Shown piece by piece: positions 1-12,151 of a stretch of DNA of 64,000 nt (the stretch's first letter is position 1; every line of letters begins with the position of its first letter). This DNA is from Citrus sinensis (Eukaryota > Streptophyta > Magnoliopsida > Sapindales > Rutaceae): the NCBI RefSeq assembly GCF_022201045.2, contig NC_068556.1, forward strand, positions 24,161,501 to 24,225,500. The letters run 5' to 3'. Position numbers and translations under genes: made by a program. Under the pieces are notes generated by a model. That model ran no database searches and had not been told where the DNA came from. It saw nothing but the letters and a program-made list of their open reading frames with translations.

Positions 1-3000
1 AACATATTCTTCTTGTGAGGTATTTAAAATGTAGTTTGATTTATTATTATTTTTAATGTCTGACCTAAATACAGTTAAAATATAAAATAGTTAATATATT
101 TTATATTTTATTGGAGCTTGCTTCCTCATTCAATGTTAATTACAGCACAGGGGATCTTCTTGTAAATTTCTCTAGTATTTATTTTGCTCTTCTCTATCTA
201 CATTGTTTAATAATTTCTTTGAAACTGTCAGAACTTGTACTATTGGGACTGGATTAGATACAAACAGACATTACAGGTCACCAGATTTCAGGACATATCT
301 CTCTCATGCTGGAGCAATTGACTTTGCAAATACTAATATATTCTTTTCATTTTGCTCATAGAAGTACGTATGAATATTTCAATATTAATTGCACATGAAT
401 GCATGAACCAATCATTGAGAGAATTGTTTTACGTTGCTAATAAGAGACATTATTAGATGCGAGGATGTAGTCATTTTAATGAAACACTATACTGCTGCCA
501 TATAATTTTGCCAGCAAGTTGCTATCTCTAAATTGGCTAATACATAAACACTGTATCATTTTTTTTAACACTGTTTAGAGGCTATTGTTCACAATCTTTG
601 ATTTAGTACTGAGTTTTTTTTTTTTTCCTCCCTTTCCTTCTTCTTCTTTCTGCACAAGTCAGCGTACAGATTGATATATTTTGGGAGATCATAAAGATAA
701 AGGCCGGATGACTGTGATCTGGAGCTGGCGTGAAAAATGGATGGACTTGATTTCGACTCCCGGGTTCTTTTTTTCTTTCTCTCCCTCTTCTCTTGGATTT
801 ATCTGCATTATACAAGATTAGTTTAGTTCTTTGAATGGTAATGCATATGAAACTTTGGTTGCTATTGTTATAGACCTCCCCAATATTCACAACCAAATCT
901 TTCTTTAGATTTGGTCATTTCACTGGATTTGGTTGCTAATGGCTTTAAACTAATATCACAGCTCACATGTTCACTCGCAAATAACTGATTGAACCAAATT
1001 CAACTCATCTTCAATCACCATTTACCACCCTTATGCAATTAGTAGACCACTCTTCTGCTCCCGTTTATTGCTTTCTCCCTTTTTGGTGCTCACTGCTTAA
1101 TTGTGTCCCATAGGAAGGCGGCAAGCTCTCTGGCACATCATTATGCCTTGTAGTATTTTTTTAGATTTTCAAAAAAATATTTTATGGTTTCCCTGTATAA
1201 TGGCCACAATGTGCATTGGCACACACATGGTACCATGATTTTTGGTGAGAATTAGGATTAGGTTCATCATTATTGGTAGTATTCTAGACATATTAACGAA
1301 TTCATAATCATAGCGGAATTTAAACATTGTTTTCATTATCCTAAAGTCAGATCATCAATCCCTATGTTCTTCAACTTTTATGTCTAGACCTAAATAATAG
1401 CTAAAAACTATTTTGTGAAACATGTGAAGTCTCCCATGCCTGCACGGTATAAAGTGCAAATTAGATCAATATACTATAGTTTTGCTCCAAAATAGAGCTA
1501 TCACAGTTGAAAAAAGAAATGCTTTCTCTGCTTTACTGCAAAACAACATTCATTGTCGTTTTTGGTTCGGTTTGTGTCTTCCAAAATTGAACTACACCCG
1601 AAAAAATAAATAAATAAATAAAAACTTGACAAACATAACCAAACTATACCTATTCAATTCGGATCTTGGGTCATGATTAGTTCAGAATTCTCTGAATAAA
1701 CCTAAAATGCCCACCACTCATCAACGCTGTATAGCTTTGTTTTCCTGCACAACGGTGTTGCGTTACTCAAATTCACATTTGAAAAATACATGCGGCTGCT
1801 TGTTTATTATTGACGATTAGTTTGGTATAATCAGACACGCATATTATTATTGATTTAATTTGTTCAAGTGGGCATTGTTTATTTGTTAATAGTTGTTATT
1901 GGGAAGTGTCACAATGACAATTAGTTTTGATAATAATTTTACTTAGTGGAGAAGCCTGATTTTGTTTTCTTAAATGGTAGCCATCTCCGTCTTGATAAGT
2001 ATGATTCAACAGGGATAATTGAATAAATATCAAACCCAATAGGTAAAGTGGGGGACCCATAAGCATGAAGTGTGGAGCATAACTGTCCACCGCACCTCAC
2101 AAAGGCGAGAAAAATTCGAAAATCTCCTCCAACAAATACAAAACAAAAGCCGAAGATAGCAAAAGTGCCAGAGGAACAACCTACATTGCACATGCACTTC
2201 TCTTTTGTTTATTTATTTATTTTATCTTTTCTTTCACCTCTCCAATAATCATTGCACGGAATATAAACAAATATATTTTTGTGAGTCAGGGACCCATAAG
2301 CCTAGTCAATTAGTGGATGCCAACACCATAGACCCATCACCCATCCAATCGATTATCGCCACGCCATTAACCAACCTCTCCCTCTCTCTCTCTGTGAATT
2401 TTGAAGCATGGGAGGGTGGGTGTCTGAATGACTGAATCTGTATGTGTCCGATTGCTTTGTTATGCTTGTGGTTGTGGGCTAACACCACAACAGTCGATCT
2501 AAAAACCCGGTCCGGTTCACGACTCAAGAAGAAAGGCTTGTTTCTTTTTTACTAGTAATATGAACCGATAAATAGTAAAGCATTCGTTGGAATTCTGTAT
2601 AGAGCAGCCTTGTTACAGCGGTTGTAGAAATTTCCATATGTGTGTTCGAGGCGACTTGTATCTTGAAAATTAATAAGTTGATGGTATGATTTTGGTCAAA
2701 TATGAGTTTTTCAGCGTTGAAAAAAAAGAAAAAGAAAATGGATATTCCAATTATGAAATTTCGGAAGCAGCCTTTTGTATTTTTCTCGTAGGCGGTAAGA
2801 AGAGTACAAGACTTTTTTTTCGTCATTCGTCTTAAGATCCTTTTGCGTTCGTTAACTGCCATAAACTTACTAAGAATCAAAACTTAGTAAGTTTTGTTAT
2901 GGTAAATTTTGGTAATTACTTAAGGGGAACCATTCTTAGTGCTAAACCTTTTCCAATGTCCTTGAAGTGTCCCTTAAAACAGGATAATGCCATTAAAACA

Positions 3001-3560
3001 GGATTAAGCTTACTAGATCACAGCATAATTAGTAAAGAGTGTTTAGGAGGCATATTAATTGACAATAATCCTATCTTTACCAGGTTGGTGATGGGAGGTG
3101 GCATCATTGTAAATTATTTTGAGTTCTATAATTATTTTTTGGAGTTCTTCGTACATGAGAATTGCATATTTGTTATATAAGTTAGGATATAAATTTTGTA
3201 TTTGACTTTTTTTTTTAATTATTATAGTTTCATTGCAATTTATCTCAAATTAAATATATATATATATATATTAAACTCCGAATCATTCTCACCATGGGAG
3301 AGAGAGCAAATCAATTAGGATGTCACTTGAGAATATAAGCTTTCAATTCGGTCATTGCTACTTGTACGTATAAGATTTGGTTGTTGATTAGATAAAATCA
3401 TAAAATCATAAAGGCAAGTAACAGTAAAAGACATGAAGGGACTCAACTCAGCACTCAAAAGAAAGTCGCACCAGAACCAAACGGACCAACCGACCACGCC
3501 CCAGCGGCACACCCACTCGAGCCTCGGACACGACGTCTCCACGAAACTGAAAAGCCAAAA
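1..3560. other. intergenic region without a recognisable gene
   Basis: AT-rich DNA with homopolymer runs. The open frames here are short, lack splice-compatible neighbours and resemble no family I know. A short stretch at 2040-2440 is less AT-rich but holds no convincing exon. The bHLH promoter occupies the right end. Confidence 0.6.
2864..2893. repeat. perfect 11-bp inverted repeat (hairpin)
   Basis: AACTTACTAAG at 2864-2874 is mirrored exactly by CTTAGTAAGTT at 2883-2893 with an 8-nt loop. It could be one end of a small foldback element or a chance hairpin; no target-site duplication was identified. Confidence 0.4.
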
Positions 3561-3620
3561 AAAAATGGAAAAAAAAAATGTGGTTTTAAGGAAATGACGC
3601 GTGCTGTCTTTTGATTCCTT

Positions 3621-3626
3621 TATAAT
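3621..3626 (+). promoter_or_regulatory. TATA-like box of the AIF-type bHLH gene
   Basis: A TATAAT core inside CTTTATAATC lies about 250 bp before the start codon, followed by a CT-rich leader typical of plant transcription starts. The leader also has a plausible 5'-UTR intron, 3749-3830: donor AAAG/GTAATA, acceptor TCAGCAG. Both are inferred from motifs only. Confidence 0.4.
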
Positions 3627-3871
3627 CATCCCCCTTCCAGCTCTCTCTCCTCTCGCCCTCCATCTATCTCTCCAATCAACCAAACGACGTCATTTCACCC
3701 ACCCCGTTCCGTTTTCGTTCCTGATCTCCTTTTTTATTTCTCTCAAAGGTAATAATATTCTCTCCCAAAAATTTCTCAAAATTCCGTTTTCTCAAATCCA
3801 ATTTCTAATAGGTTGTTCTCTCCTCAGCAGGTCTGCACTTGGAATATTTCCGAATATTATCCACCAAAACG

Positions 3872-4498
3872 ATGTCGTCAACTCTGATATCGAATCCGGT
3901 AACGAACTCTGATCGCTCTAAAAGGAAAAAGAAAAAGAAGGCCTCACAATCAAAAGAGTCCAAGCAAAACCAAACCCAATGGAAATCAGAAACTCAGCAA
4001 CAAATCTACTCCTCAAAACTCATCCAAGCTTTAAACCACGTCAACGGCGCGTCTCCTTCGGCTCCGCGCCGAGGGCGAGCCGTCCGGGAGGCGGCTGACC
4101 GCGTGCTAGCCGTGGCGGCCAAAGGGAGGACCCGGTGGAGCCGAGCCATTTTGACTCACAGACTCAAGCTCAAGTTTAGAAAACATAAGAAGGTGAATAG
4201 AGTATCGGCTCCTTCAGCAGCAGCTGCGGCCACCGGGAGTGGCCGGTCAAAGAAGGCGGGATTTAGCGTTTTGAGGCTGAAAGCCAAGAGTTTGCCGGCT
4301 GTTCAACGGAAAGTTCGCGTCCTTGGACGGTTGGTTCCCGGTTGCCGTAAGCAGCCGTTTCCGGTTATCCTCGAAGAAGCAACTGATTATATAGCTGCTC
4401 TCGAGATGCAGGTGCGTGCCATGACTGCCCTCGCCGAGCTCCTCTCCGTCGGCGGCGGCTCGAGTTCCAGCTCCTCCGCCGCCCCTCCCACCACCTGA
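3872..4498 (+). CDS. atypical bHLH transcription regulator, AIF/bHLH147-149 type
   Basis: Single-exon gene of 208 aa. The frame stays open upstream as far as a TTG at 3839, but 3872 is the first ATG, so I start there. Order of parts: a Lys-rich N-terminus (about residues 12-30, nuclear-localisation-like); the conserved block of this family with [14 protein letters not shown] and RTRWSRAIL (about 66-95); an Ala-rich linker; then an HLH (about 138-190) with [20 protein letters not shown] and [17 protein letters not shown]. The basic helix lacks the Glu/Arg pattern needed to bind E-boxes. Known Arabidopsis members (AIF1-4, IBH1 relatives) are non-DNA-binding HLH proteins that dampen brassinosteroid- and bHLH-driven growth by dimerising with other HLH proteins. 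The C-terminus ends in Gly/Ser repeats. Family assignment is firm; the exact orthologue among the AIF paralogues is not settled here. Confidence 0.92.
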   Translation: MSSTLISNPVTNSDRSKRKKKKKASQSKESKQNQTQWKSETQQQIYSSKLIQALNHVNGASPSAPRRGRAVREAADRVLAVAAKGRTRWSRAILTHRLKLKFRKHKKVNRVSAPSAAAAATGSGRSKKAGFSVLRLKAKSLPAVQRKVRVLGRLVPGCRKQPFPVILEEATDYIAALEMQVRAMTALAELLSVGGGSSSSSSAAPPTT

Positions 4499-7400
4499 TG
4501 GTGACACTCTTGTTAATGACCTTGTGTATGTTCTATTTTTATTTTCATTTTTATCCCTCTTGTTGAATACATATTTCTCTCTCTCTTTCTTTTCTCTTTT
4601 TTTTTTTTTTTTTTTTTAATAATTCTATTTTTATATTTTTAAAATTTTTATTTCCCTTGTCTTGCTTGAATCAGTATTAAAAATTAATAATTCACCTTAA
4701 TTGTGCTGATATATATTCATTCAATTCATTCATATGGGTCAGTATTAGAGAATGCTTAATTAAATACCAAAAAAAAAAAAAAAATGTCTACATCCTGATC
4801 CTGTATCGGTTCAAGTAAATTTGAATCGGCTTTTTAGTGCTCTCAAGTCCTATTCAATTACTAATAGTAGTGTATGCTTAGAATGTTTAGCCATTTACGA
4901 TAGATGAAAATTGCACTTTATGGTCAATATTGTCTTGGCGTGATAATCAATTATTGTTGAATACAAAATTCAGTTAAAGGGAAGGGCCTTATTATTGAAT
5001 GAATATCGATCCTTTCTAATAAACTCTCGTTTAGATTTAGCCAAGCCTTTCGGTTATTTGCTTGAAATCGTAAATGGAATTTGATTTCATTTGGGTAGAT
5101 GGGAGGGAGGGAGACGAACGAATCATATGAATGATTCAAGAAGGTCGATTTTGTAATATATGCTCCATATCCTCTCTGTCTGGGCTGCCAAGTGCCACTT
5201 ATGGGCTAAATTTATTTTATTTTATTTTATTTATTTCATATACTTTTTGTCTTGAATATCCAACCCCTCCACTGCTCAAAAGGTTGGCCGTAAACGCCAA
5301 ATATCACTCATGAGAATTCTGGGACATATCATGTGGGTTTTGTCCCCACATTGACAAATGACAAACTCCCCTTCTTAGTTTTTTTGCACATGGGAGATAC
5401 GAAAAAAAAAGCTTCTCTTTCAATAACGAGCGACGCATTATTTGATATTTAGAGAATTGTATTTGGGCAATTGCTAAGCGGTGTAATTTTACACCCCATA
5501 CAAAATGTAGTAATTAGGCAGTGGGATCCGTATGATTTTTTTAATACGAGATAGTAAGTTATAGCAGCTGTAATTTAGTAAGACCTATTCTATTTGATTA
5601 ATCTGTAATAATATTTGTTAATTTATGATTGTAATTTGAATGTCATTGAACAATCGTTAAAAAGTCAAGTTAAAGCTCTTGCATGGCGGGTGAGGAGAGG
5701 TTGCTTATCAGATCTCTTTTAGCCTGCCTTCATTAATTATTCTCTCTCAAACTGATTCCCTTAATTTCAAGGGCAGGGGTCCTCAGGAGACAAAAGGGTC
5801 AAATTTCAATAGGGGGCCATTCTCATGTGGGGATAGATACGTGTCCCTTGTCTCAACCAAACAGCAGTCATTAGCCACCTCTCACGGACGGTCGTTTTCG
5901 GTGGGCGGACTCAACCGAGTCACACGAACGCACAAGTTTCATCGCTATCAGAAATCAGAATGCTTATAAAATTTTAGAAGCTAGTGCCGTGATGGTGAGT
6001 AGTAGCGTGTGACGGTAGAAAAGGAAACTTGGATTGAAAAAAAAAAGAAAAAGAAATTTGTTCAAAATGGGAATTGAAAAAATTGTTGGATTTAATTTTT
6101 GGTTTGTTTCTATTTATTGAGCCATTTAGAGAGAAGCCTGTTTCCTTGCGCTTTCATTCATTCATTCATTCATTCATAATTAATTTATTATTATTGTTGT
6201 TGTTGTTGTTTGGACATGCAAGCAACAGACTACACATGCACCCATGTGCTTTTATTTAAGCCCTTTTCCCTCTTTTTCAGCAGCAAAACAGTAGAGCAGA
6301 GATGCCTCATTATTTTTCTATTTCTATTTTCCCTTGTTCTTTTCTGTTTCTTCTTCCTTTTTTTTTTTAAAAAAAATACAAAATAAAAAAATTATTCACG
6401 TAATCATATACCTACTTGGGGATTGGCAGTGAGCTTGAAATAGAGCCTTTTTTTTTTTATAGTGATATTACAATTAGACTATTAATATTGATATTAGTTT
6501 ATATTAAAATTTATGAAATATTGTCTAGATTTTTACTCTTATTAATAATTAAGAAATATTTACTCCACTCATATTTCGTAAGATAAAAAATTATTTTTAC
6601 CTAATTATTTCATAATTGAGGAAGGAATTAAGTTCTCGAACCAATACTCTCAACTTACAATAGAATTAAGCTATTCATTTATAAGTATTATGTTCCGAAA
6701 AGTAAAATTACGGTGCAACTAGCGTATTCATTCCTAAATAATCTCGATAAATTTGTGATATTTTAATTAAAATTTTTTAAAGAAAATATTAATATTATCG
6801 TAATACAAGAGAGTTCTTGAAGGATTTCTGTCCTAAATATAAGTAATCTCTCGGGGGAAGTTTTTTGTTTTTATTTTATTAATTTTTTGAATCTTTGACA
6901 AGCAAGGGAATGGAGGCAGTTTGACTAAGGAGCAATAATCTTGAACTGACTGATAAAAACTTGGATGAGTTTATGGTTGCTTTAAACCGGCGAGACAGTT
7001 GATCTGAAAGAGAGAAGACATTAAAGGATGTGCTTTTCTAGCTGTCAACATCCCAATCCCACAACATACAGTTAATGGGCTGCAAGAAAAGATCTAACAA
7101 TTTTCATTTTTTCAATGCACCAGCTATTCAAATGCACATGCTACAATCATGGCATGTGATGTCAGTTGTGTAAGTCATTGAAAAAATAGAATTTTACCAC
7201 AATTACAAGACAATACATAAATAAGAGACGAAGTTGGATTCAGGCTTCATTTAATTCAGAGTGAGTGTCTACATGTACAATAAGTTACAACATTGTTTAG
7301 TACAGCATTTTTTTTTATTATTCTAAAACCTTTTATTGTTAATAACCTAAAATTTTATAGATTTTTACATAAAAGAATCATAAAACCCCATGATACAAAA

Positions 7401-7950
7401 ATTTAAAAATTTTAAAAAGTACTAAAATGGAAAACAACAACATTGTACTGTGGTCAATGGCCATTACTTTTCTATGGTTTGAGCTTGTGTTTAAGAGCCT
7501 TAATTGTGTGCCTCAACTCAAGAGAGGAATGGTAATCAAAATTAATGTCGTATGATTCCGATTTGATTGATGTCCAAACTCCAAAAACGCCCAATAAATT
7601 ACAAAGTGTCGTTGATAGCAAATTATATTTTTGGTGCATGCTTGTTAATCACACTCCATATCAATTATTATTCAACAACCTTGATTGAAAAGCTAAAAAG
7701 CAACCATTATCTTTCATTTTCTCAATCTTCAATCATCCATTTGACATTACACGTTCAAAATAATCATCACCAATAATTGATCACATTTATTAATTAGGTC
7801 TTAAATTTTATAAACATGAGCATAATTTTTGCCACACCACTTTCGTTAAAGTGTTTAGCTCCAGTTGGCCAAAACGCTAGTAGCGTAGAATCATTATTAT
7901 TATTTGTTGGTGGTATGTATATACGAGTAGCGCTACTATATTATTTATTC

Positions 7951-8071
7951 AAAAAATTATTTCAAATGACGTGACATTCATCCATTATTTAGTGAGGATA
8001 ATATAATTAATTCACTTGAATCTTATAAATAATAATCAATTAATTAATCAATGACATATCATTTAAAATTG
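7951..8071. repeat. imperfect inverted repeat, MITE-like
   Basis: The left arm contains ATTTCAAATGACGTGACATT and the right arm, read on the opposite strand, contains TTTTAAATGATATGTCATTG. Both are followed inward by AT-rich sequence that also partly mirrors itself. The structure resembles a decayed non-autonomous DNA transposon. Ends and target-site duplication are not clear. Confidence 0.4.
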
Positions 8072-8225
8072 AATTTGGGATGTCTATCGTTACTTGTGTA
8101 TATATATATATCAGAATTTCTCAATGTCTGAATTATAAATTTGATGAGAGTAGACTAAACAATAAGAAGAACACGAACTCCAATACAATATTAATATTTT
8201 TATCTTTTAATGATTGTAAGTTCTT

Positions 8226-8310
8226 TGTGTGTGTGTGTGTGTGTGCATGCTCGTGCCCATGTGGGCATGTGTGCGTGTGTGCGTGTGTGTGACTGTGTGT
8301 GTGTGTGGTT
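8226..8310. repeat. interrupted (GT)n microsatellite
   Basis: Two GT/GC-GT tracts flank a short GCATGCTCGTGCCCATGTGG core. It is a simple-sequence repeat; the open frame through it is a Cys/Val-rich artefact. Confidence 0.9.
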
Positions 8311-8388
8311 TAGGCACAAAATCCATATTTGAACTCTGTGCCTCATATTACACACACATAGAGATAGTATGTTTCTGATCTAGGATTT

Positions 8389-8513
8389 TAAAATCCATGA
8401 AAATTTGAGAAAACTTTAAAATTGTGGAATTTAATAGTATTATGAAATTAAGTTTCAAAACCACACAGTTTTAAAATTTTTCCGAGAGTTTCCCACATTT
8501 TAAAATCTTGGAT
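8389..8513. repeat. imperfect long inverted repeat, MITE-like
   Basis: The two outer ~55-bp arms match after reverse-complementing: both carry AGGATTTTAAAAT-like ends, then (G)AAAA..GAGAAA-like and TTTTAAAAYTGTGG blocks. The spacer is short. This is the form of a small foldback or MITE insertion. I could not define a target-site duplication. Confidence 0.45.
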
Positions 8514-9390
8514 TGAAATTTTTTTTTTCTCTCTCGCCCAATCTATATATATAGAGAGAGACTTTAAGAATATTTTTTAAGCAATAGGTTTATGGTTGTA
8601 ATAGAAGAATTTTGCTTTGCCCTTTCTTTAATCCGAAGAGATAAAGATCATATTATTAGTTAGTGAGGTTGATGGATCTCTGTCCCAACTAATTGAAACA
8701 ACATGAATCCTTCTCCATTATCCCTTTTGCTTTCAATTTATTCTACTCACACTGCATTATTATTCTTTGAAAACTGTATCGATTGCTCACTTATGCTTGA
8801 TTTTCATCATTATATGGTCGTATTAATTAATCAATTCAGATATTTTGATTAAAATTTAATTATCAAATGACGATTATGTCCAAAAACTTTAGCATGGAGC
8901 AAAGGGTAGCCTAAGAGTTCTTTTTGCGAGTAGAAAAATTACACCTGTAAAATTTTAAGTGGCTAGGTGACAATAACTCAAAATATAAAATTGAAACGAT
9001 GATTTTGCCCCATTCCCAGCAATGATAAGATCAAACTAATGGAACCGACAAAATTGGAACTGGCTGTATATATATATATATATATATTGAAGACTTCAAT
9101 GGCGCAGAGTCACAATCTAAATCCAACAATTATTGTTACAAATTGGGATTATGCAAAAACTATATCAGTAGCCAGGTAATAAAAAGTCCTACAAATAAGA
9201 AAATTCTAAATATCTTGTCCAACTAAAGATTTGTAGTATTGTAATAGTTTCTTCAATAACTTTTAATTCTTCCATATTTTTCCCCTTAGGATTTGATTTC
9301 TTTTCTTTTCTCTTTTTTTTTTTTTGTGAAATACACTTAAGATTTGATTAACTATCATTAAAATGGGGTATCAAATCCATCCACAATCTA

Positions 9391-9524
9391 AATTAATTTG
9401 TTTGGGGCAAAAAGAGGCAACAAATTGCATCAAGACCCAAATGTTTCTTTTTTCAATAAAATAAAATTAATTTGCTCGGGGCAAAAGGAGGCAACAAATT
9501 GCATCAAGACCCAAATTTTTAAGT
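9391..9524. repeat. two direct copies of a ~60-bp sequence, 74 bp apart
   Basis: A segment beginning AATTAATTTG and continuing through GGCAACAAATTGCATCAAGA at 9391 recurs at 9465 with only a few changes (TTTGGGGCAAAAAG versus CTCGGGGCAAAAGG). It is a local tandem duplication in non-coding DNA. Confidence 0.8.
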
Positions 9525-9626
9525 TGTTATTGTACTGGTGGCAAAGATTCTATATTAATACATGATGTATGGCACACATAGATGATTGAATAAAACCATT
9601 GGTCCCACGTGTGACATGCCATGGCA

Positions 9627-9650
9627 TACACACACACACACACACACACA
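9627..9650. repeat. (CA)n microsatellite
   Basis: An uninterrupted run of about 12 CA units, preceded at 9604-9625 by a CCACGTGTGACATGCCATGG sequence that includes a G-box-like CACGTG. Confidence 0.9.
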
Positions 9651-10718
9651 GTAGCTTTTTTGCCGTGTAAGCAATCAAATCTTTCTCTTCTCCATTCACC
9701 GATCGATACATATATAAATTCGTCTACTTTCTTACTTTATAAAATTTATTTATAAGGGTAAGAGCCCATGTGAGTACAACAAAAACAAAGAAAAAAGAAA
9801 AGGACGTGCATTAAAAAATTTGCATATTTTAACACTAAAGTATTCTCAAGACCACATGGAGGGGTCATGCTTTTACTCCATTAAGCTCCAAGAAAACAAA
9901 AGTTTTAAAGAAAAGAGAAAGAAAAGGAAGAGCTTTGTGGAGATAGATAGCCACCCCATATGCCCACCACTACTCTCTCTCTCTCTATATATATATAGAT
10001 AGATATATAATCGAGCTACATATATAGCTAGGGTTTCACATATAATATATAGTCCCAACAAGCTTGTATTCTTCTCTGCCAGCAAACTATTACTAATAAC
10101 ATTATCGCTGAACAAGTTAATGACAGGGTTTCCAGCAGTTTTAATTATTTCATCCTTAACCCGATCTCTAGCTTTAGAAGATGTTGATTCATATCCCCAT
10201 CTTTGATTGTCAGTTGTTGTAGGTTAAGGTCTAGGGTCAAATATCTGTAACCTATCGTTATTCATTACACTATTTGTTTGTTATTTTGCTGTTAGAAACT
10301 GATAAAAATAAAAATAAAACAACAAATCGGTACTAATTAACAGCAATGTATAAGTCAAGTTTATATTTTACGAGGCTTGCATATGTCCGCATTGAGAAAA
10401 GAGTAGGCAAAGATTATTTATGGTAAATTCTTAAATAAGGATGTCCGTACTAAGCAAAATGCCATTATTTACATTGGTGTTTTATTGCAATGCATTGTTT
10501 TAATTTGCACAATTTTACTGAAATTATTATATTTTAAAAAACACTGTAGATATTGCAATATTTGGTTGAGGCAAATAATTGAAGAACAAGCTAGCCAGGT
10601 ACATGTACTTTACTGCTGGTGACATGCATGCATTATTGCCTGCAGTAGTACCTGTCATGTCTATCAAAAATTGGAGCTTGTTGCCTTGATGAGTACATTG
10701 AATGAAACAATAATATTA

Positions 10719-10762
10719 AAAAGAAGAAGGAGAAGAAGAAGGAGAAGAAGAAGGAGAAGAAA
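10719..10762. repeat. 12-bp purine minisatellite
   Basis: AAGAAGAAGGAG is repeated about 3.5 times on a purely purine strand. It is simple sequence with potential for a triplex structure; no coding frame is associated with it. Confidence 0.85.
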
Positions 10763-10996
10763 GATAACAAAAAGTCAATACAAGAAATTTCAGGTAATAT
10801 ACGTTAAGCAAACAGCCAGTAGGTAGATATAGGCGTATAGCACGTAAGTAATGATGATGGTGCACATGGGGACCAAAAATTGGGGGACCTTGAGCGAGCT
10901 AGCAATGCAATTTAGCATATAATATCGTCTCTATTTGCCAAACCTGCGAGCCCCACTAGAGAAACGACCAAAATTCTTTCATGTTCGTAATCGGAG

Positions 10997-11147
10997 GGAT
11001 CAGGCTACGGTGCAACAGTGGCACCGTGCCACAGTTGCACCTAGTCGTTGGATGCAGTTGGATGTCAGTGGATCCCACCAATCCAACTGCATCCAACGGC
11101 TAGGTGCAACTGTGGCACGGTGCCACTGTTGCACCTAAGGGGAATCC
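10997..11147. mobile_element. Mutator-type MITE with 9-bp target-site duplication
   Basis: A 151-bp element flanked by exact 9-bp direct repeats TAATCGGAG (10988-10996 and 11148-11156). Its outer ends are GGATCAGGCT.. and, on the other strand, GGATTCCCCT... Inside, 55-bp arms (11009-11063 and 11081-11135) are complementary except for one base and enclose a 17-nt loop. The first ~33 bp of each arm, around GGTGCAACAGTGGCACC, is itself almost palindromic, so the element is a nested hairpin. A 9-bp duplication is characteristic of Mutator-like elements. It has no transposase and must be non-autonomous. The near-identical arms suggest a young insertion. A decayed relative lies at 54141-54263. Confidence 0.85.
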
Positions 11148-12060
11148 TAATCGGAGATATAACTATCAATCACAGTAAGAGGAAATATTTTCTTCTTTTC
11201 ACGTTCATTGCATCAACTGTTTGCATCGATGGCTGTCGGTTTTTTTATTTTTAAAGAAGAAATGTCATTTTCATTTAAAAGAGATGAGGGACGTCCCTTG
11301 GGAAAATTTGAATCTATGTAGCCAGTGGAATATATTTGAGGAGTTGCGTGCCTGCTCGGGCAGGAATCAGCCTCTTTATTTTCTTTTGCTTTTAGTAATT
11401 AATTGCGCTCAAAGAGAAAAGTGAAGCTATTGATGCACTTTGTCTCTCCAAAATTTAAGTCACACGAATATGAAAAATTAAAATAAAAAAGTGAACAGTT
11501 GATCAACTTGGATCATGCCGATACCTCACCAAATTTGTAGTTTGGCATTGTCAGCACAATTGATTATTTTTACAATTGTTTCTAATAAAAAATTTGACTT
11601 TATCGTTAGTAATGTGATTATCAAACACCTATAAATTTTGTTTTGACAGCTAGAATTTTCATTTCAAAGTTGTTGTCCAGCTTAAACACTCCAAAACCTA
11701 ATAAGATGTGATTTAATTTGTCTATATAGACTGTCTGAAAATAAATAAATATATAAATAATTATTTTCAGGTGCAGATGTTTCTATTCTTTTCATGCAAA
11801 CCCGCTCTTAAGTGCTTTAATAAACTTACTTTTTAATGAAATATACAATCGTACGATTTAATATAATTAAAAATTAACTCTCTTAAATCACACAACTTAA
11901 AACCATGTCCGTATGAGGAAAAAAAATGAGGGTGCCCACAATAGAAAATAATTGTGTGTGTGTGTATATATACATAAAGAAAGAGAGAGAGAGAATGAGG
12001 ATTCCCGCACTCTATTAAAATGCAGAAACATTATTACACCATATAGTATAATAGTATAAT

Positions 12061-12151
12061 AGATGGGAACCTTCATTTACCTTGAAAGAAAATGCATCCC
12101 TTTGAATTTAAATCTATGACCTCTTGTTTCATTACAAGAGTTAAGCCAACC
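12061..12151 (-). mobile_element. possible decayed tRNA-derived SINE head
   Basis: On the minus strand it reads GGTTGGCTTAACTC, then a 7-bp stem ACTCTTGT/ACAAGAG like a tRNA anticodon arm, then GAGGTCATAGATTTAAATTC. This is the order of an A-box, anticodon-arm relic and worn B-box seen in plant SINEs. There is no clear poly(A) tail or target-site duplication. The call is tentative. Confidence 0.3.
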
